Notes: generated by a model not told the origin, from the sequence alone. DNA of 64,000 nucleotides from Thinopyrum elongatum (GCA_011799875.1 CM022299.1:334908409-334972408); one strand, 5' to 3'; positions 11,559-23,184 are shown, counted from the first letter of the stretch. Numbers and translations: made by a program.

Positions 11559-13552
11559 TTAATGATGTAGAGTACTTAGATACATAGAATCATTACACAT
11601 AATTTGTGATTTTACTCCGTATACATAGAACCAACACCTGCGCTGGCCTTCAACTCTCTTGATCCGGCTAACCTTGTCGGCGATGGGCATGACCAGTTCT
11701 TCGATTGATGTGGTATCTGCATCCTTCAGCAAGCTGGCAAGGACGTTGGTCAGATTGATGCCAGGGTTCCTGTACACCACCTTGACAAGCACTTTGAAGA
11801 GAATAGCCCGGCAGAGTCTGCGGGATTCATTGGCAAGATGGGTTGCCCGGTCAGAGTGGAGCAGTTTGAGCGCATCAGCAATGCTCTCGAAGAACAAGGT
11901 CAACCTGGCGCTGGCAGCATCCCTTTCATCAGTGGAGAAGTCATAGTTTTGCAGCCCCATGGCAGATAACTGCGTGGTGAGCTCTTTGGCTGCTCTGACA
12001 AGATGTTCAGTCCAGATCCTGACGTTGTCCTTGTGCTCATTAAATGTGTTGGCAGTGCTAGCTAGTAGATTCTTCTCACTTTGGAGATCTTTGGTCAGAG
12101 TCTTCTCTCAAGCTCTGCTCTCTTCAAGAGATTTCTCCAAGGTTGCTAGTTTCAGCTTGAGGTCAGCAATGGCATCGTTGGCTTTGGTGAGATCTTGACC
12201 CTTGGTAGACAAAGAAGTCCACAGCTCCGCCAAGGTGTGGGCTACCTTCTCCCTGTCAGATTTGAGAGTTGAGATTTCCTTGTCGTTGGTAGAAATATCT
12301 ACTTCCAACTTCGGCACCTTGCCATCCAACTCGTTCTTAGCGGCTTCTGCGGCCTCGGCGGCATTGACGGCTTCCTTGAATTTGGCATGATCTATAACTT
12401 GAGCCTCGAGCACTTCCTTGTGCTTCTGATCCAGTTCTTGGGTCCGCCGCGCAACAAGAGTTTCAACTTCTTCATTCTTGCCGCGGAGCTTGGCGTCAAC
12501 CACCTCCTCACGAGCGGCGAGATCTTCTTCATGAGCGTCCAAGCTCACATTGCGCTCTCTTAACTTGGCATCTTCTGCTCCAATCCTTTGCATAGCCTCC
12601 TCTCGTGCCTTGTCCGCTTCAGCCTTTTCCAAAACAAACTTCTCCCAGTCCTTGGTCAGTTGATGTTGGCGGTTGGTCAGCTCTTGGAGAGATTCTGCGT
12701 ACCAGATCTACATCTCTTCAACATGCTGTTGGAAGTCTGCTTCTGCTGCTCCTATGACTGCTGCCCTGGAATCTAAACTCTCTGATCGGCTGCGGTGAAG
12801 TGCTTGAAGCTATTGAAAGTTGTTGCTCATGGCCTTGAGGAGCTTCTCTTCTTTAGATCCATTGTCACTGGCGCGTGGTTCATCAACAATCTTGAGCCCG
12901 ACGGCAGTGATGACATCATCATCGAGAGTCTCTTCTTCAGTTGGCGCTCCAATGCTTGCTGTTCCTGGGATGCTGATAAACAGATTGTCGCTGACCTTCA
13001 GATATCTGCTTGATGAGGGTGCTTCGGATGTAGAGGGGTGATCCCCCACGATAGCCTTGCCGGCAACTGACACCCTCATGATCGGATCAGCGCCAAGCGC
13101 TCCTGCGGCAGCAATGCCATCAGTGGTCTCTGTGAACTCATTGCCGGCCTCCGCAGCATCTTTCTTGACGGTTTCTTCATGCGTAACCCTGGCAGCCTCG
13201 TCAGCAGCAATCTTGTCGGCCTCAGCAGTAGTGTCCTTTGCAATCCCCTCAACATCAACGTCAATGTTCATGTCGTCTGTTGGGGGAGGATCTGAAGATG
13301 GAGGAGAAAAACAAATCAAATTCAAGATCAAGTTCAAGAAAACAAAAACAATCATGGAAAAATAAGTGCTCGAAAGTAAGTGGATTACCCGCTCGTGACT
13401 GTTGAGGAGTAATTTCTTCTCCTTCGGCAACATCAGTTGCCGTTGCGTGGCTGCCGGCACCCGTGCTTGCCGGCTCTGCTTCAATGTGCACATGCTCGTC
13501 GATGGGGGCCCTTGCTGAGAGCCATCTCCGGGCAGTGTAGTTGATGAAGGAG
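11559..13552 (-). pseudogene. Antisense retrotransposon gene, C-terminal part (coiled coil)
   Basis: Continuation of the gene that starts at 23036, cut off by the Copia insertion. From the insertion edge the minus strand reads FINYTARRWLSARAPIDEHV and an acidic stretch to a clean intron (13388-13292, GT...CAG). It then reads PPPTDDMNIDVDVEG, an Ala/Glu/Asp-rich region, and a long heptad-type coiled coil (about 12632-12110) rich in EKA, ELD and LKL. A C-terminal domain with MGLQNYDFSTDERDAA and RATHLANESRRLC follows, ending at 11559. Nonsense codons lie at 12810-12812, 12708-12710 and 12108-12110, with no frameshift. Known relatives are the large antisense ORFs of Tat-type Gypsy elements, whose function is not established. 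Confidence 0.75.
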
Positions 13553-14554
13553 TAATTTTGGTCTCACCGAGTTATGCAATCGGTCTCACCGAGTTGGCTT
13601 GACCAATTCTCTGTTGCCCTATTGCTTCACTTCTGTCTCACCGAGTTGATGCAATCGACGCCACCGGGATGAGGTTTTCCCTAAGCCCTAGCACATCGGT
13701 CCCACCGAGTTGTTCCAGTCGGTCCCACCGAGATTCCTAACGTTCACATTTTGAACTAATTGGTCCCACCGAGTTTAGATATTCGGTCTCACCGAGATTG
13801 GTCAAATATGTGTAACGGTTGGATTTTGTGTGGAGGCTATATATACCCCTCCACCCCCTTCTCCATATGTGAGAGAGCCATCAGAACGTGCCTACACTTC
13901 CACCATATATTTTCTGAGAGAGAACCACCTACTCATGTGTTGAGATCAAGATATTCCAATCCTACCACAAGAATCTTGATTTCTAGCCTTCCCCAAGTTG
14001 CTTTCCACTCAAATCATCTTTCCACCATATCCAAATCTGTGAGAGAGAGTTGAGTGTTGGGGAGACTATCATTTGAAGCACAAGAGCAAGGAGTTCATCA
14101 TCAACACACCATTTGTTACCTTTTGGAGAGTGGTGTCTCCTAGATTGGTTAGGTGTCGCTTGGGAGCCTCCGTCAAGTTGTGGAGTTGAACCAAGAAGTT
14201 TGTAAGGGCAAGGAGATCGCCTACTTCGTGAAGATCTACCCGAGTGAGGCAAGTCCTTCGTGGGCGATGGCTATAGTGGGATAGACAAGGTTGCTTCTTC
14301 GTGGACCCTTCGTGGGTGGAGCCCTCCATGGACTCGCGCAACCGTTACCCTTCGTGGGTTGAAGTCTCCATCAATGTGGATGTATGATAACACCACCTAT
14401 CGGAACCACGCCAAAAATCTCCGTGTCTTCATTGCGTTTGCACACTCCAATCCCATCCCTTTACTTTCTTGCAATTAGCATGCTTTACTCTTTCCGCTGG
14501 ATATACTCTTGTCATGCTTGCCCCCCCTCTAGACCCCTCTCATCGATCCTTTCA
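13553..14554 (+). repeat. Copia 5' LTR, truncated and internally deleted
   Basis: Aligns with the 3' LTR from about 21037 onward, so about 490 bp of its start is missing. Near its end it also lacks about 105 bp that the 3' LTR has between catgcttg (21998-22005) and the final cccctcta... block. It retains the TATA box (ctatatata at 13837-13845) and ends CTTTCA at 14554. Confidence 0.9.
13559..13845 (+). promoter_or_regulatory. Paired CGGT-N3-ACCG array plus TATA box in 5' LTR
   Basis: ACCG cores at 13566/13588, 13640/13663, 13704/13727 and 13768/13791: four pairs, with 22-23 bp inside a pair and 74, 64 and 64 bp between pairs. The TATA box starts 46 bp after the last core. This is the same layout as in the 3' LTR minus the pairs lost by truncation. 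Confidence 0.8.
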
Positions 14555-14556
14555 AT

Positions 14557-14568
14557 TGGTATCAGAGC
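14557..14568 (+). other. Primer-binding site (initiator tRNA-Met)
   Basis: TGGTATCAGAGC, complementary to the 3' end of initiator tRNA-Met, starts two bases after the 5' LTR end. It primes minus-strand cDNA synthesis. Confidence 0.92.
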
Positions 14569-14609
14569 TTTGGTCTCCATTGCTTTGGTTTAATCACCAT
14601 TGGAGGAAG

Positions 14610-15533
14610 ATGGGTGAGTCTACGATTGGGAGTATTAGACGTAGAGTGCCTATGCTTGATGGAGAGTTCTATAATTCTTGAAAGAATGAGATGCTTGAGA
14701 TTTTCAATGAATATGATTTGAACAAGTATATTACTAGCCCTTATGTGCCCCCTATTGATCCTTTGCATCCTACCCCCGATGAGTATCTTGACATGACTCA
14801 CAATCTTAGAACTATTGATCTTATCATTAGAGGATTGCCTAGAAATTTGCTTGTATGCTTGCCTACCTTTGAATGTGCTTATACTATATGGAAATATCTT
14901 GGGGAGCGCTTTCTAAACTATTCCTTGAAAAATCTAGATGAGATTCTTCAAAAGTCTATTGCCTTTCATAAAATGAAGCCTAGTGATCCTAAGTTTGATG
15001 AATGTCTATTTGAGCTACGTGACCTTATGCATGCCAAAGGAGATGTTGGAGTCATTAGTAGCATCATTTCACAAACTATTAGAATTCATAAACATGCACA
15101 TTGTCATGGTCATAAATCTAATGAATCATTTGCTCTAGGTGATGATCATTTACATGATGATATTGAGCATGGATATTATGATGAAGATGAAGATAGTGAC
15201 TTTGACCTTGAGGAGTCGATGAGACACTTTCTTCTTATGGCTAACCTTCGTGGTTACATGGCCGGAGAGAAAGAATGGATTCTCGATAGTGGATGTACTG
15301 ATCATATGACCGGAGATAAGGACATGTTCCGTGAGCTTGCTAAGAACGACGGCCCACGCAAGTATGTCACTTTTGGAGATAACTCCAAGGGTAAGGTAGT
15401 TGGCCTTGGTAAGGTGGCCATTTCCAATGATAGCTCTATCCAAAATGTTATGCTCGTTGAATCTCTTGGTTACAATCTCCTTTCCGTATCTAGACTAGCC
15501 GACTCGGTTTCCATGTTCTATTTACTGAAGTAG
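14610..15533 (+). pseudogene. Copia gag and protease, with nonsense codon and lost zinc knuckle
   Basis: Begins MGESTIGSIRRRVPMLDGEF; a TGA at 14679-14681 cuts it after 23 codons and the same frame continues as EMLEIFNEYDLNKYI. The gag part has the usual WKYLGERF and LKNLDEILQKS. After an acidic stretch the protease motif WILDSGCTDHMTG (about 15277-15315) appears, with catalytic D-S-G. No CCHC zinc knuckle lies between gag and protease, so the nucleocapsid region appears deleted. A single-base frameshift near 15500 separates this part from the integrase frame. Confidence 0.88.
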
Positions 15534-16882
15534 ATTGCCAAGTGTTTCGTAGAGATAATCATAATATGGTCTTTACCGGTATTCGTAGAGGTGATCTATA
15601 CATTGTTGATTTCACTAAGAGAGCTCAACCTCGTACTTGCTTAATTACTAAATCTTCTAAAGGTTGGTTATGGCATAGAAGGTTAGGTCATGTGGGCATG
15701 CGAAATCTTGATAAGCTTATTAAAGGTGATCATATCCTTGGTGTTAAAGATGTCATATTTGACAAGGATAGACTTTGTAGTGCTTGTCAAGCAGGAAAAC
15801 ATGTTGGAGGAAGTCATCCCGTGAAGAACATCATGACCACGAGAAGACCGCTCAAGCTACTCCATATGGATCTTTTTGGTTCCAATGCCTACAAGAGTCT
15901 CGGTGGTAACTCGTTCGGTTTGATGATTGTTGACGACTTTTCAAGATTTACGTGGGTGTTCTTTCTTGATGACAAATTGTAGGTCCAAGAGATCTTCAAG
16001 AACTTCGCTAAGAAGGCCCAAAACCAATTTGAAGTGAAGATCAAGAAGGTTCGAAGCGACAATGGAACGGAGTTCAAGAATGCCAATGTGGATACCTTTC
16101 TTGACGAAGAAGGGATTTCACATGAGTTCTCAGCTACATACACGCCTCAACAAAACGGAGTTGTTGAGAGGAAGAACCGGACACTTATCGAGATGGCAAG
16201 AACGATGCTTGATGAATACAAGATGCCAAGACACTTTTGGGCGGAAGCGGTTGAGACAGCTTGTCATGCTACGAATCGACTATATCTTCACAAGCTTCTC
16301 GGGAAGACGGCATACGAGCTTCTCACCGGTAACAAACCCCAAGTTGGATACTTTTGAGTATTTGGCTCAAAGTGTTACATTCTTGATAAGCATCATCGCT
16401 CGAAATTTTCTCCTAAATCTCATGAAGGTTTCCTACTCGGTTATGGCTCAAACTCTCACACTTATCGTGTCTACAACAATTTCACCCGAAAGGTTGAAGA
16501 GACAGTAGATGTGAAGTTTGATGAATCTAACGGCTCGCAAGTAGAGCAATTGCCAATTGATGTAGGAGATAAAGATCCTTCGGAAGCAATCCAAGATTTG
16601 TCCATTGGCAAGATTCACCCAACGGAGGTGAAGGAGAGTACTTCATCCGTTCAAGTGGAAGCCTCAACTTCACATCAAGGTGAACCACAAGTTGACTTGG
16701 AGGCATCCACAAGTGGAACACGTCAAGACGGAGGAGATGAGGAAGTGCAACAAGATGAACCACCTCGACCTCCCTCTCCACCTCCACAAGAGAACGACAA
16801 CGCCAACAACAATGAAGGGGGAGAAGAAGAAGAAGACAATGAAGAGGATGTTCCACCCCAACCCAAACAAAAGCTCTCATGA
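15500..16882 (+). pseudogene. Copia integrase
   Basis: Contains the pre-integrase domain, the zinc finger HRRLGH ... CSACQAGK, and the catalytic triad residues in HMDLFG, RSDNGTEF and NGVVERKNRT. Two in-frame stops break it (TAG at 15980-15982, TGA at 16355-16357). After the second the frame reads VFGSKCYILDKHH and an acidic, Pro-rich linker (PPRPPSPPPQEN) before the frame is lost at about 16880. The catalytic residues are intact, so inactivation comes from the stops and the frameshift. Confidence 0.9.
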
Positions 16883-18550
16883 GTTAGAGCAAGAGTCACA
16901 AGAGATCATCCCGTCGAACAAATCTTCGATGACATTCAAACCGGGAGAATCACTCGCTCTAAAACTCGTTTGGCTAACTTTTGTGAACACTACTCATTCA
17001 TTTCTAGTGTTGAACATATGAAGGTAGAAGAAGCTCTTGAGGATCCGGATTGGGTAAATGCTATGCACGAAGAGCTACACAACTTCGAGAGGAATCAAGT
17101 GTGGACATTGGTTGAAAAGCCCGACGACGATCACAATGTCATTGGAACCAAATGGGTGTTTCGGAATAAGCAAGATGAAGATGGACAAGTTGTACGCAAC
17201 AAGGCCCGTCTCGTCGCTCAAGGCTACACTCAAGTTGAAGGTATGGACTATGGTGAGACATATGCCCCCATTGCTAGACTTGAGTCCATACGCATCTTAC
17301 TTGCTTATGCCAATCATCATGATATCACCCTGTACCAAATGGACATTAAAAGTGCTTTTCTTAATGGACAAATTGAGGAGGAAGTTTATGTTAAGCAACC
17401 TCCCGGCTTTGTCAATCCCAAGAAACCTGATCATGTCTACAAACTTCACAAAGCCCTTTATGGTCTTAAACAAGCTCCTAGAGCATGGTATAAATGCTTG
17501 ACCAAGTTTCTTATTGAAAAAGGCTTTGAAATTGGGAAAATTGACTCTACACTTTTTACTAAAAGGGTTAATGGTGAATTATTTGTGTGCCAAATTTATG
17601 TGGATGATATCATATTTGGTTCTACTAGCCCCCATTTTAGTGAAAAGTTTGGAAGGCTAATGTCGAAGAAGTTTGAGATGTCTATGATGAGTGAACTCAA
17701 ATTTTTCCTTGGTTTGCAAATCAAGCAAACTAAGGAAGGTACCTTTGTCTCTCAAACAAAGTATACCGAGGATCTTTTCAAGAAGTTCAACATGCAAGAA
17801 ATCAAAGGTATGAAAACACCCATGCCTACTAGTGGACATCTTGACTTGACTAAGGATGGCAAACCGGTTGACCAAAAGGTTTACCGCTCTATGATTGGTT
17901 CATTGTTATATCTATGTGCCTCTCGTCCCGATATTATGCTAAGTGTGTGCATGTGTGCACGATATCAAGTGGCCCCTAAAGAGTGTCATCTTAAGGCCGT
18001 GAAAAGGATAGTGAGATACTTAATTCATACACCGAACTTTGGCATTTGGTATCCTAAGAGGTCATCTTTTGATCTTGTTAACTACTCCGATTCGGACTAT
18101 GCCGGTGACAAGGTTGATAGAAAGTCCACTTCGGGTACTTTTCAATTTCTTGGTAGATCCCTTGTGTCTTGGTCCTCCAAGAAACAAAACTCGGTATCCT
18201 TATCCACTGCCGAAGCGGAATACATTGTCGTCGGATCATGTTGTGCTCAATTACTTTGGATGACCCAAACTCTTAAGGATTATGGGATACATGTGAAGCA
18301 TGTTCCATTGCTTTGTGATAATGAAAGTGCTATTAAGATTGCTCACAATCCCGTGCAACATTCTTGAACTAAGCACATTGAAGTTCGTCATCATTTCATT
18401 TGGGATCATGTTGCTAAAGGAGACATCAATCTTAAGCATGTTCGAACCGATAAGCAATTGGCAGATATATTCACGAAACCGCTTGATGAGAAAGTATTTT
18501 GCCGTTTGAGAGGTGAATTGAATATCATTGATGCCTCAAACTTGGAGTAG
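16883..18550 (+). pseudogene. Copia reverse transcriptase and RNase H
   Basis: Open from about 16885 to a TGA at 18365-18367, then in frame to TAG at 18548. RT blocks are clear: WVFRNKQDEDG, ARLVAQGYTQ, MDIKSAFLNG, LYGLKQAPRAWY and the catalytic YVDD at about 17597-17608. RNase H follows with YSDSDYAGD, STAEAEY and LLCDNESA. After the TGA come TKHIEVRHH and LADIFTKPL, the normal Copia end. Nearly full length. The only visible lesion in this part is the one TGA, at a spot where the family usually has Arg, which fits CGA to TGA. Confidence 0.93.
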
Positions 18551-20530
18551 AAGCTCCATTTGGATACATGCAAGGCGTGAGCCTTTTGTGGCTAATCCTT
18601 GATATTTCTCTTATGATGATGATCATATGTCTTGGATCCATACTTGTACCCTTGCATGTTATCTAACCCTTGTAGGTACTTGGATGAGCCCAAATCCATG
18701 ACATTGCAAATCACTCACATTTTGAGCAATTTCTACATCACCAAGTTCCTATGATTTGGTTGTTGAATTCAAGGAAGCATGAACTCACTCAACATATCCT
18801 TTGACTATTTCAATTGGAATCAAATTTCATGGTTGTCAATTTGGATACACAAGTGCTCGTCCTTGCAAGACTAACCCATGTAGGAAGATGGACTCAAACT
18901 CTAAAGGGTGCTCCCAACAACATCAACCTTGAGCATCCAACACAAGTTCGACTACATGATCAAGATCAACACCACAACCCAAGGTATGTCATTCCATCTT
19001 AGAGAAGCTTTACTCCAAGTCATGGGCTAAAGCAACTCAATAAGATGTGAATACATCAAAATGCTTAAACGAAAAATGGTAACCCCATTTTGAGCTTAAA
19101 CGATGAGTATGACCTATGATCAAGTGATCTCACTTGACTCCTAAGTCAATATACTCTACTATAGGTGACCTTGTCGCCGACCCCTTTCTAGATGAAGTTC
19201 TCAAGTGACCTTTTACTTAGTTGATCTTTCTTTCACTTGTATGATTTTCTTGTCTTTATGTCTCTCTATAAACAAAAAAAACTTCATCCAGATCTTTTTA
19301 TTTTCTGTTCTTCATCTGTGTTTAATTCATTGCAAATCTTTTTGCTAATTCCTTGCAAATCCTTGTGAGATTTCACTTGCCAAGTGAGCTGAGTTGACAA
19401 AATCTTTACTCTGCGTTGAACTCGGTCCCTCCGATCCAAGCCTATCGGCTCGACCGAAATACAAGGTTTCCTTGCATATAGTTCATCGGTTCAACTAACA
19501 CGGACTAGCTCGGTCTCACCGATGAGCACCCTCTGTGACTCTGTCATCCCAGAGTCACCGACGGAACCATATCGGCGTCACTGATTTCAACTCTGAGAAA
19601 ACCTTTTGCCATTTCTTACTGCCTTTTTTCTTTAGCTCCACTCAATGATTCTTTCCTCCATCAAAGTCATAAGATATCTACTGCTTTGTAAGTGACTCTC
19701 AAGGACCACACCTACTTGGCTCATGCTCAAGAAGTGCCCTTCTTGGAAATTGATGTCAAAGGGGGAGAGAGAGCACATCAAAGCTTATCAAATGAACACA
19801 TCTAAGCTCTTCTATAGATACTCGTTAACAAAGAGGAGAGAAGTCACATGTCTTTAAGAGGGGAAGACATGTTAATATGCTTAATCCTAGCTATTGACAA
19901 AAATTCTATTTGCTCTTATTCTATTTTCTCTGATTTTATCTCACCCTACCTTCTCCCATTACCCAATAGCAGATTCAAGGGGAGAAAGAGTCCATGTCTA
20001 AGGGGAGAAAAATCTTTGGAACTTATTGCAAATCTTTAAATCTTTGGGGACATGTCTATATCTACTTGAAGTACTCATTTTGTAGTACTCACCCATTACA
20101 TGTCATCCCAGTCTTGATATTCTTGTGGATCCTTAAAACTGCTTTATTTGGAGTGTTCTTGTGTTATCTAACCCTGTTTTCTCAAGTCTACTCCTTCAAA
20201 AGTCAGCCCAAGACCACAAGGTAAGTATATTCATCACACTCATGTGCATGATGATCTCTTGCTATTGCACATATTGTTTGCAAGAGGGAATCATAAACAT
20301 GAAGGTACATTTTATCAACCATATCATTTGCTCTGATGCATATAGCCAAGATACATGTAACTCTCTGCTTACTCTGTCATGTTATGCATTCACATGTTAG
20401 TATATTCTATCTTCACATGATTGCATACATGTAGGGGGAGCTTATGCATGTTACATGTTCCTCCAAAGCTTTACTTGCTACTCTTCATATCATTTACCTA
20501 AAGCTTTGATGAATGTTGTCATCAATTAAC
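18551..20530 (+). other. Copia 3' non-coding region
   Basis: About 2 kb between pol and the polypurine tract with no long ORF. SIRE-type relatives can carry an envelope-like ORF here; none is visible. It contains a three-pair palindrome array (19423-19587) and short purine runs (gggggag, near 19759, 19979 and 20433). A related but diverged version lies at 24326-24886. Confidence 0.7.
19423..19587 (+). promoter_or_regulatory. Internal copy of the paired CGGT-N3-ACCG array
   Basis: Core positions at 19430/19453, 19494/19518 and 19557/19580: three pairs, 23-24 bp within pairs, 63-64 bp between pairs. Several sites are decayed (for example cggt-tca-acta). The spacing matches the LTR array although this lies about 1 kb upstream of the 3' LTR. 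No TATA box follows closely. Confidence 0.65.
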
Positions 20531-20544
20531 AAAAAGGGGGAGAC
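20531..20544 (+). other. Polypurine tract
   Basis: aaaaagggggagac lies directly before the 3' LTR start TGAAAG. It is the plus-strand primer site. The same tract precedes the LTR at 24888. Confidence 0.9.
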
Positions 20545-22139
20545 TGAAAGCACAAGTGCTCCCTGGGTGATTTTGGTAATTAATGTCAACATATCTCTTG
20601 TTGGACTAATGTTTTTATCTAGTGTATTTCAGACAAGTTCAACAATGGCGTGGAAAGGACAAGAGGATGTGGAACCCCTTCAAAATGCTAAGGACACATA
20701 TTGGCAAAAGCTCAAGACTCTTCATCTTTGTTTTAGTGATCCAAGATCACATTGAGTACATAGGAAAGCCAATACTATTAAAAGGGGATGAGTTGTTGCT
20801 TAATGGATTGCTTGCTCAAATGCTTAGTGATATTGCTCCAAAGCCCCCAACCACTTTCTCCATCCAAATATGTCAAAACCCTAAACTCCAACTCGGCCCC
20901 ACCGATTATTTCTATCCGGCGCCACTGAGTTCATATGACATAGCCACTGCCAGAAACCCTAACAGTTCGGTCTCACCGATACGAATCTTGGTCTCACCGA
21001 GATGGCCTTGCCAACGCTCTGTGACGTGTTGCATTTATTTTGCTCTCACCGAGTTATGCAATCGGTCTCACCGAGTTGGCTTGACCAATTCTCTGTTGCC
21101 CTATTGCTTCACTTCTGTCTCACCGAGTTGATGCAATCGACACCACCGGGATGAGGTTTGCTCTAAGCCTTACCACATCGTTCCCACCGAGTTGTTCCAG
21201 TTGGTCCCACCGAGATTCCTAACGTTCACATTTTGAACTAATCGGTCCCACCGAGTTTAGCTATTCGGTCTCACCGAGATTGGTCAAATGTGTGTAATGG
21301 TTGGATTTTGTGTGGAGGCTATATATACCCCTCCACCCCCTTCTCCATATGTGAGAGAGCCATCAGAACATGCCTACACTTCCACCATACATTTTCTGAG
21401 AGAGAACCACCTACTCATGTGTTGAGATCAAGATATTCCAATCCTACCACAAGAATCTTGATTTCTAGCCTTCCCCAAGTTGCTTTCCACTCAAATCATC
21501 TTTCCACCATATCCAAATCTGTTAGAGAGAGTTGAGTGTTGGGGAGACTATCATTTGAAGCACAAGAGCAAGGAGTTCATCATCAACACACCATTTGTTG
21601 CCTTTTGGAGAGTGGTGTCTCCTAGATTGGTTAGGTGTCGCTTGGGAGCCTCCGTCAAGTTGTGGAGTTGAACCAAGAAGTTTGTAAGGGCAAGGAGATC
21701 GCCTACTTCGTGAAGATCTACCCGAGTGAGGCAAGTCCTTCATGGGCGATGGCCATGGTGGGATAGACAAGGTCGCTTCTTCGTGGACCCTTCATGGGTG
21801 AAGCCCTCCGTGGACTCGCGCAACCGTGTTACCCTTCGTGGGTTGAAGTCTCCATTAACGTGGATGTACGATAGCACCACCTATCGGAACCACGCCAAAA
21901 ATCTCCGTGTCTTCATTGCGTTTGCACACTCCAATCCCATCCCTTTACTTTCTTGCAATTAGCATGCTTTACTCTTTCCTCTGCATATAGTCTTGTCATG
22001 CTTGCTTGAAACGTATTATGATTGCTTAAACTTGTGCTAAAACTCTACCTTAACTTGAAGAACCTAAAAACTGCCACTTTTACTTGTGAAGGGTCTAATC
22101 AACCCCACCCCCTCTAGGCCCCTCTTCCCGATCCTTTCA
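20545..22139 (+). repeat. Copia 3' LTR, full length (1,595 bp)
   Basis: TGAAAG at 20545 to CTTTCA at 22139. It contains the six-pair palindrome array, a TATA box (ctatatata near 21319) and downstream sequence matching the 5' LTR almost base for base apart from that LTR's deletions. Confidence 0.93.
20894..21328 (+). promoter_or_regulatory. Six-pair CGGT-N3-ACCG array and TATA box of the 3' LTR
   Basis: ACCG (or one-base variant) cores at 20901/20924, 20975/20996, 21048/21070, 21122/21145, 21186/21209 and 21250/21273. Each site is the imperfect palindrome TCGGT-N3-ACCGA, N3 most often CTC or CCC. Within-pair spacing is 21-23 bp, about two helical turns. Pair-to-pair spacing is 74, 73, 74, 64 and 64 bp. 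The TATA box starts 46 bp after the last core. The position suggests an upstream activating or silencing array of the LTR promoter; that role is inferred. Confidence 0.8.
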
Positions 22140-23036
22140 AGTTGCTGGCAACTTAAACTTGCTGTCTGTCCTGAACAACTGGTGGCAAAGGGTTGTATGC
22201 TACAGGCCCGTCAAGTTGCTGCCTAACCCAGTGTGCAATTTCATGACATCTGCAGCGTTCTTGTAATCTCAAGCCGGTCTTTTCCTATTCTGCAAAGGAG
22301 CTATGCGCTGGCGGAGAAAGTCAGCGCCCACCATTTCTATGGTGAGACCAGCAGCTTTAAGACGGTGGATTCGTGTGATGGCGATTGTGAGCTTCTTATC
22401 GTGCTTGTCCAGACTGCTCCAATCCTCGCCATAGTCCACCTTTTTCTTCCGGGGCAGGCAGAACGGTGGGAAATCAGCTTCCTTAATCCAACACCACTCC
22501 GCCCGCCATTCATCCCACCTCTGGTGCAGATTCCCTCCTGGGTAGATCTCCTTGTTCCACGATCCGGGGATCCAGGTGACACCAGAAAGGCCATCTCCCT
22601 CAATGCGCAGGATGAAATAATGGTAGAAGAGGGCTACACTAGGCATCACCCTGGCAATTTTTTTGCACAAATGGGCGAAAACTAACATGCAAGTCATGGT
22701 GCTGGGTGTGAAATCCAAGAGGTGGAAGCCATACGAGTACATGATTTCGTTGAAGAAATCACAAAATGGAGGACAAAGCCCGCAATAAAAATATGCGGTG
22801 AAGAAAGGGTATTTATTTGTGCTGCCTTTAACGGAGCCTGGGAGAACGTGGGGAGCAGTGTGAGCCGACGTCTCCTTCCCCCACATGTAGGCATACCGCT
22901 CGATCAGGTCACTCTTGTCAAGGGTTGGCTTGAAGATGACATATTTCCGTCGCAAACCTTCTAGAGCGTTCTTCTTCGCCTCTCCCTCCAGCCCAGCTGC
23001 TTTCCCCAGTTTGCCCTGGTCCTTCTTTGGCGCCAT
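22140..23036 (-). pseudogene. Antisense retrotransposon gene, N-terminal part (PF04195-like)
   Basis: Starts at ATG 23036 (MAPKKDQGKLGKAAG, basic N-terminus). It holds a domain matching the 'putative gypsy type transposon' family (PF04195): GLCPPFCDFFNEIMYSYGF, then DFTPSTMTCMLVFAHLC, then MPSVALFYHYFILR, followed by a Trp-rich region (RWDEWRAEWCWIKEADFPPF). A TGA at 22269-22271 is the first stop; the frame then reads DYKNAADVMKLHTG up to the Copia edge. It continues at 13552 and below. Function is unknown; the domain is known only from plant retrotransposon genes. Confidence 0.8.
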
Positions 23037-23184
23037 TGTGATTGAGGAGGACCCCTGGTGAGCAAGGGCGTGGAAGCGGGGGGTGGAGGAAGAGGTGCTC
23101 TGCTTTGGCGTAAGGAGGAAGACGATGGCGGCCTGCTAGATTGGAAAGAAGAGGAGGTAAATGAGCAGCACCCTTCACGAATTC

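Larger units (their letters stand above)
13553..22139 (+). mobile_element. Ty1/Copia retrotransposon, SIRE/Maximus-like lineage
   Basis: Order: truncated 5' LTR, primer-binding site, gag, protease, integrase, reverse transcriptase, RNase H, a 2 kb non-coding 3' region, polypurine tract, full 3' LTR. The LTR ends are TGAAAG...CTTTCA. The order integrase-before-RT defines Copia. The lineage is inferred from the RNase H/RT wording (for example ASRPDIMLSVCMCARYQ) and the long region after pol. It is inserted in the antisense gene of the surrounding Gypsy element, whose reading frame resumes on both sides. The left end is deleted, so no target duplication can be checked. It is non-functional: several stops and frameshifts. 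Confidence 0.9.
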
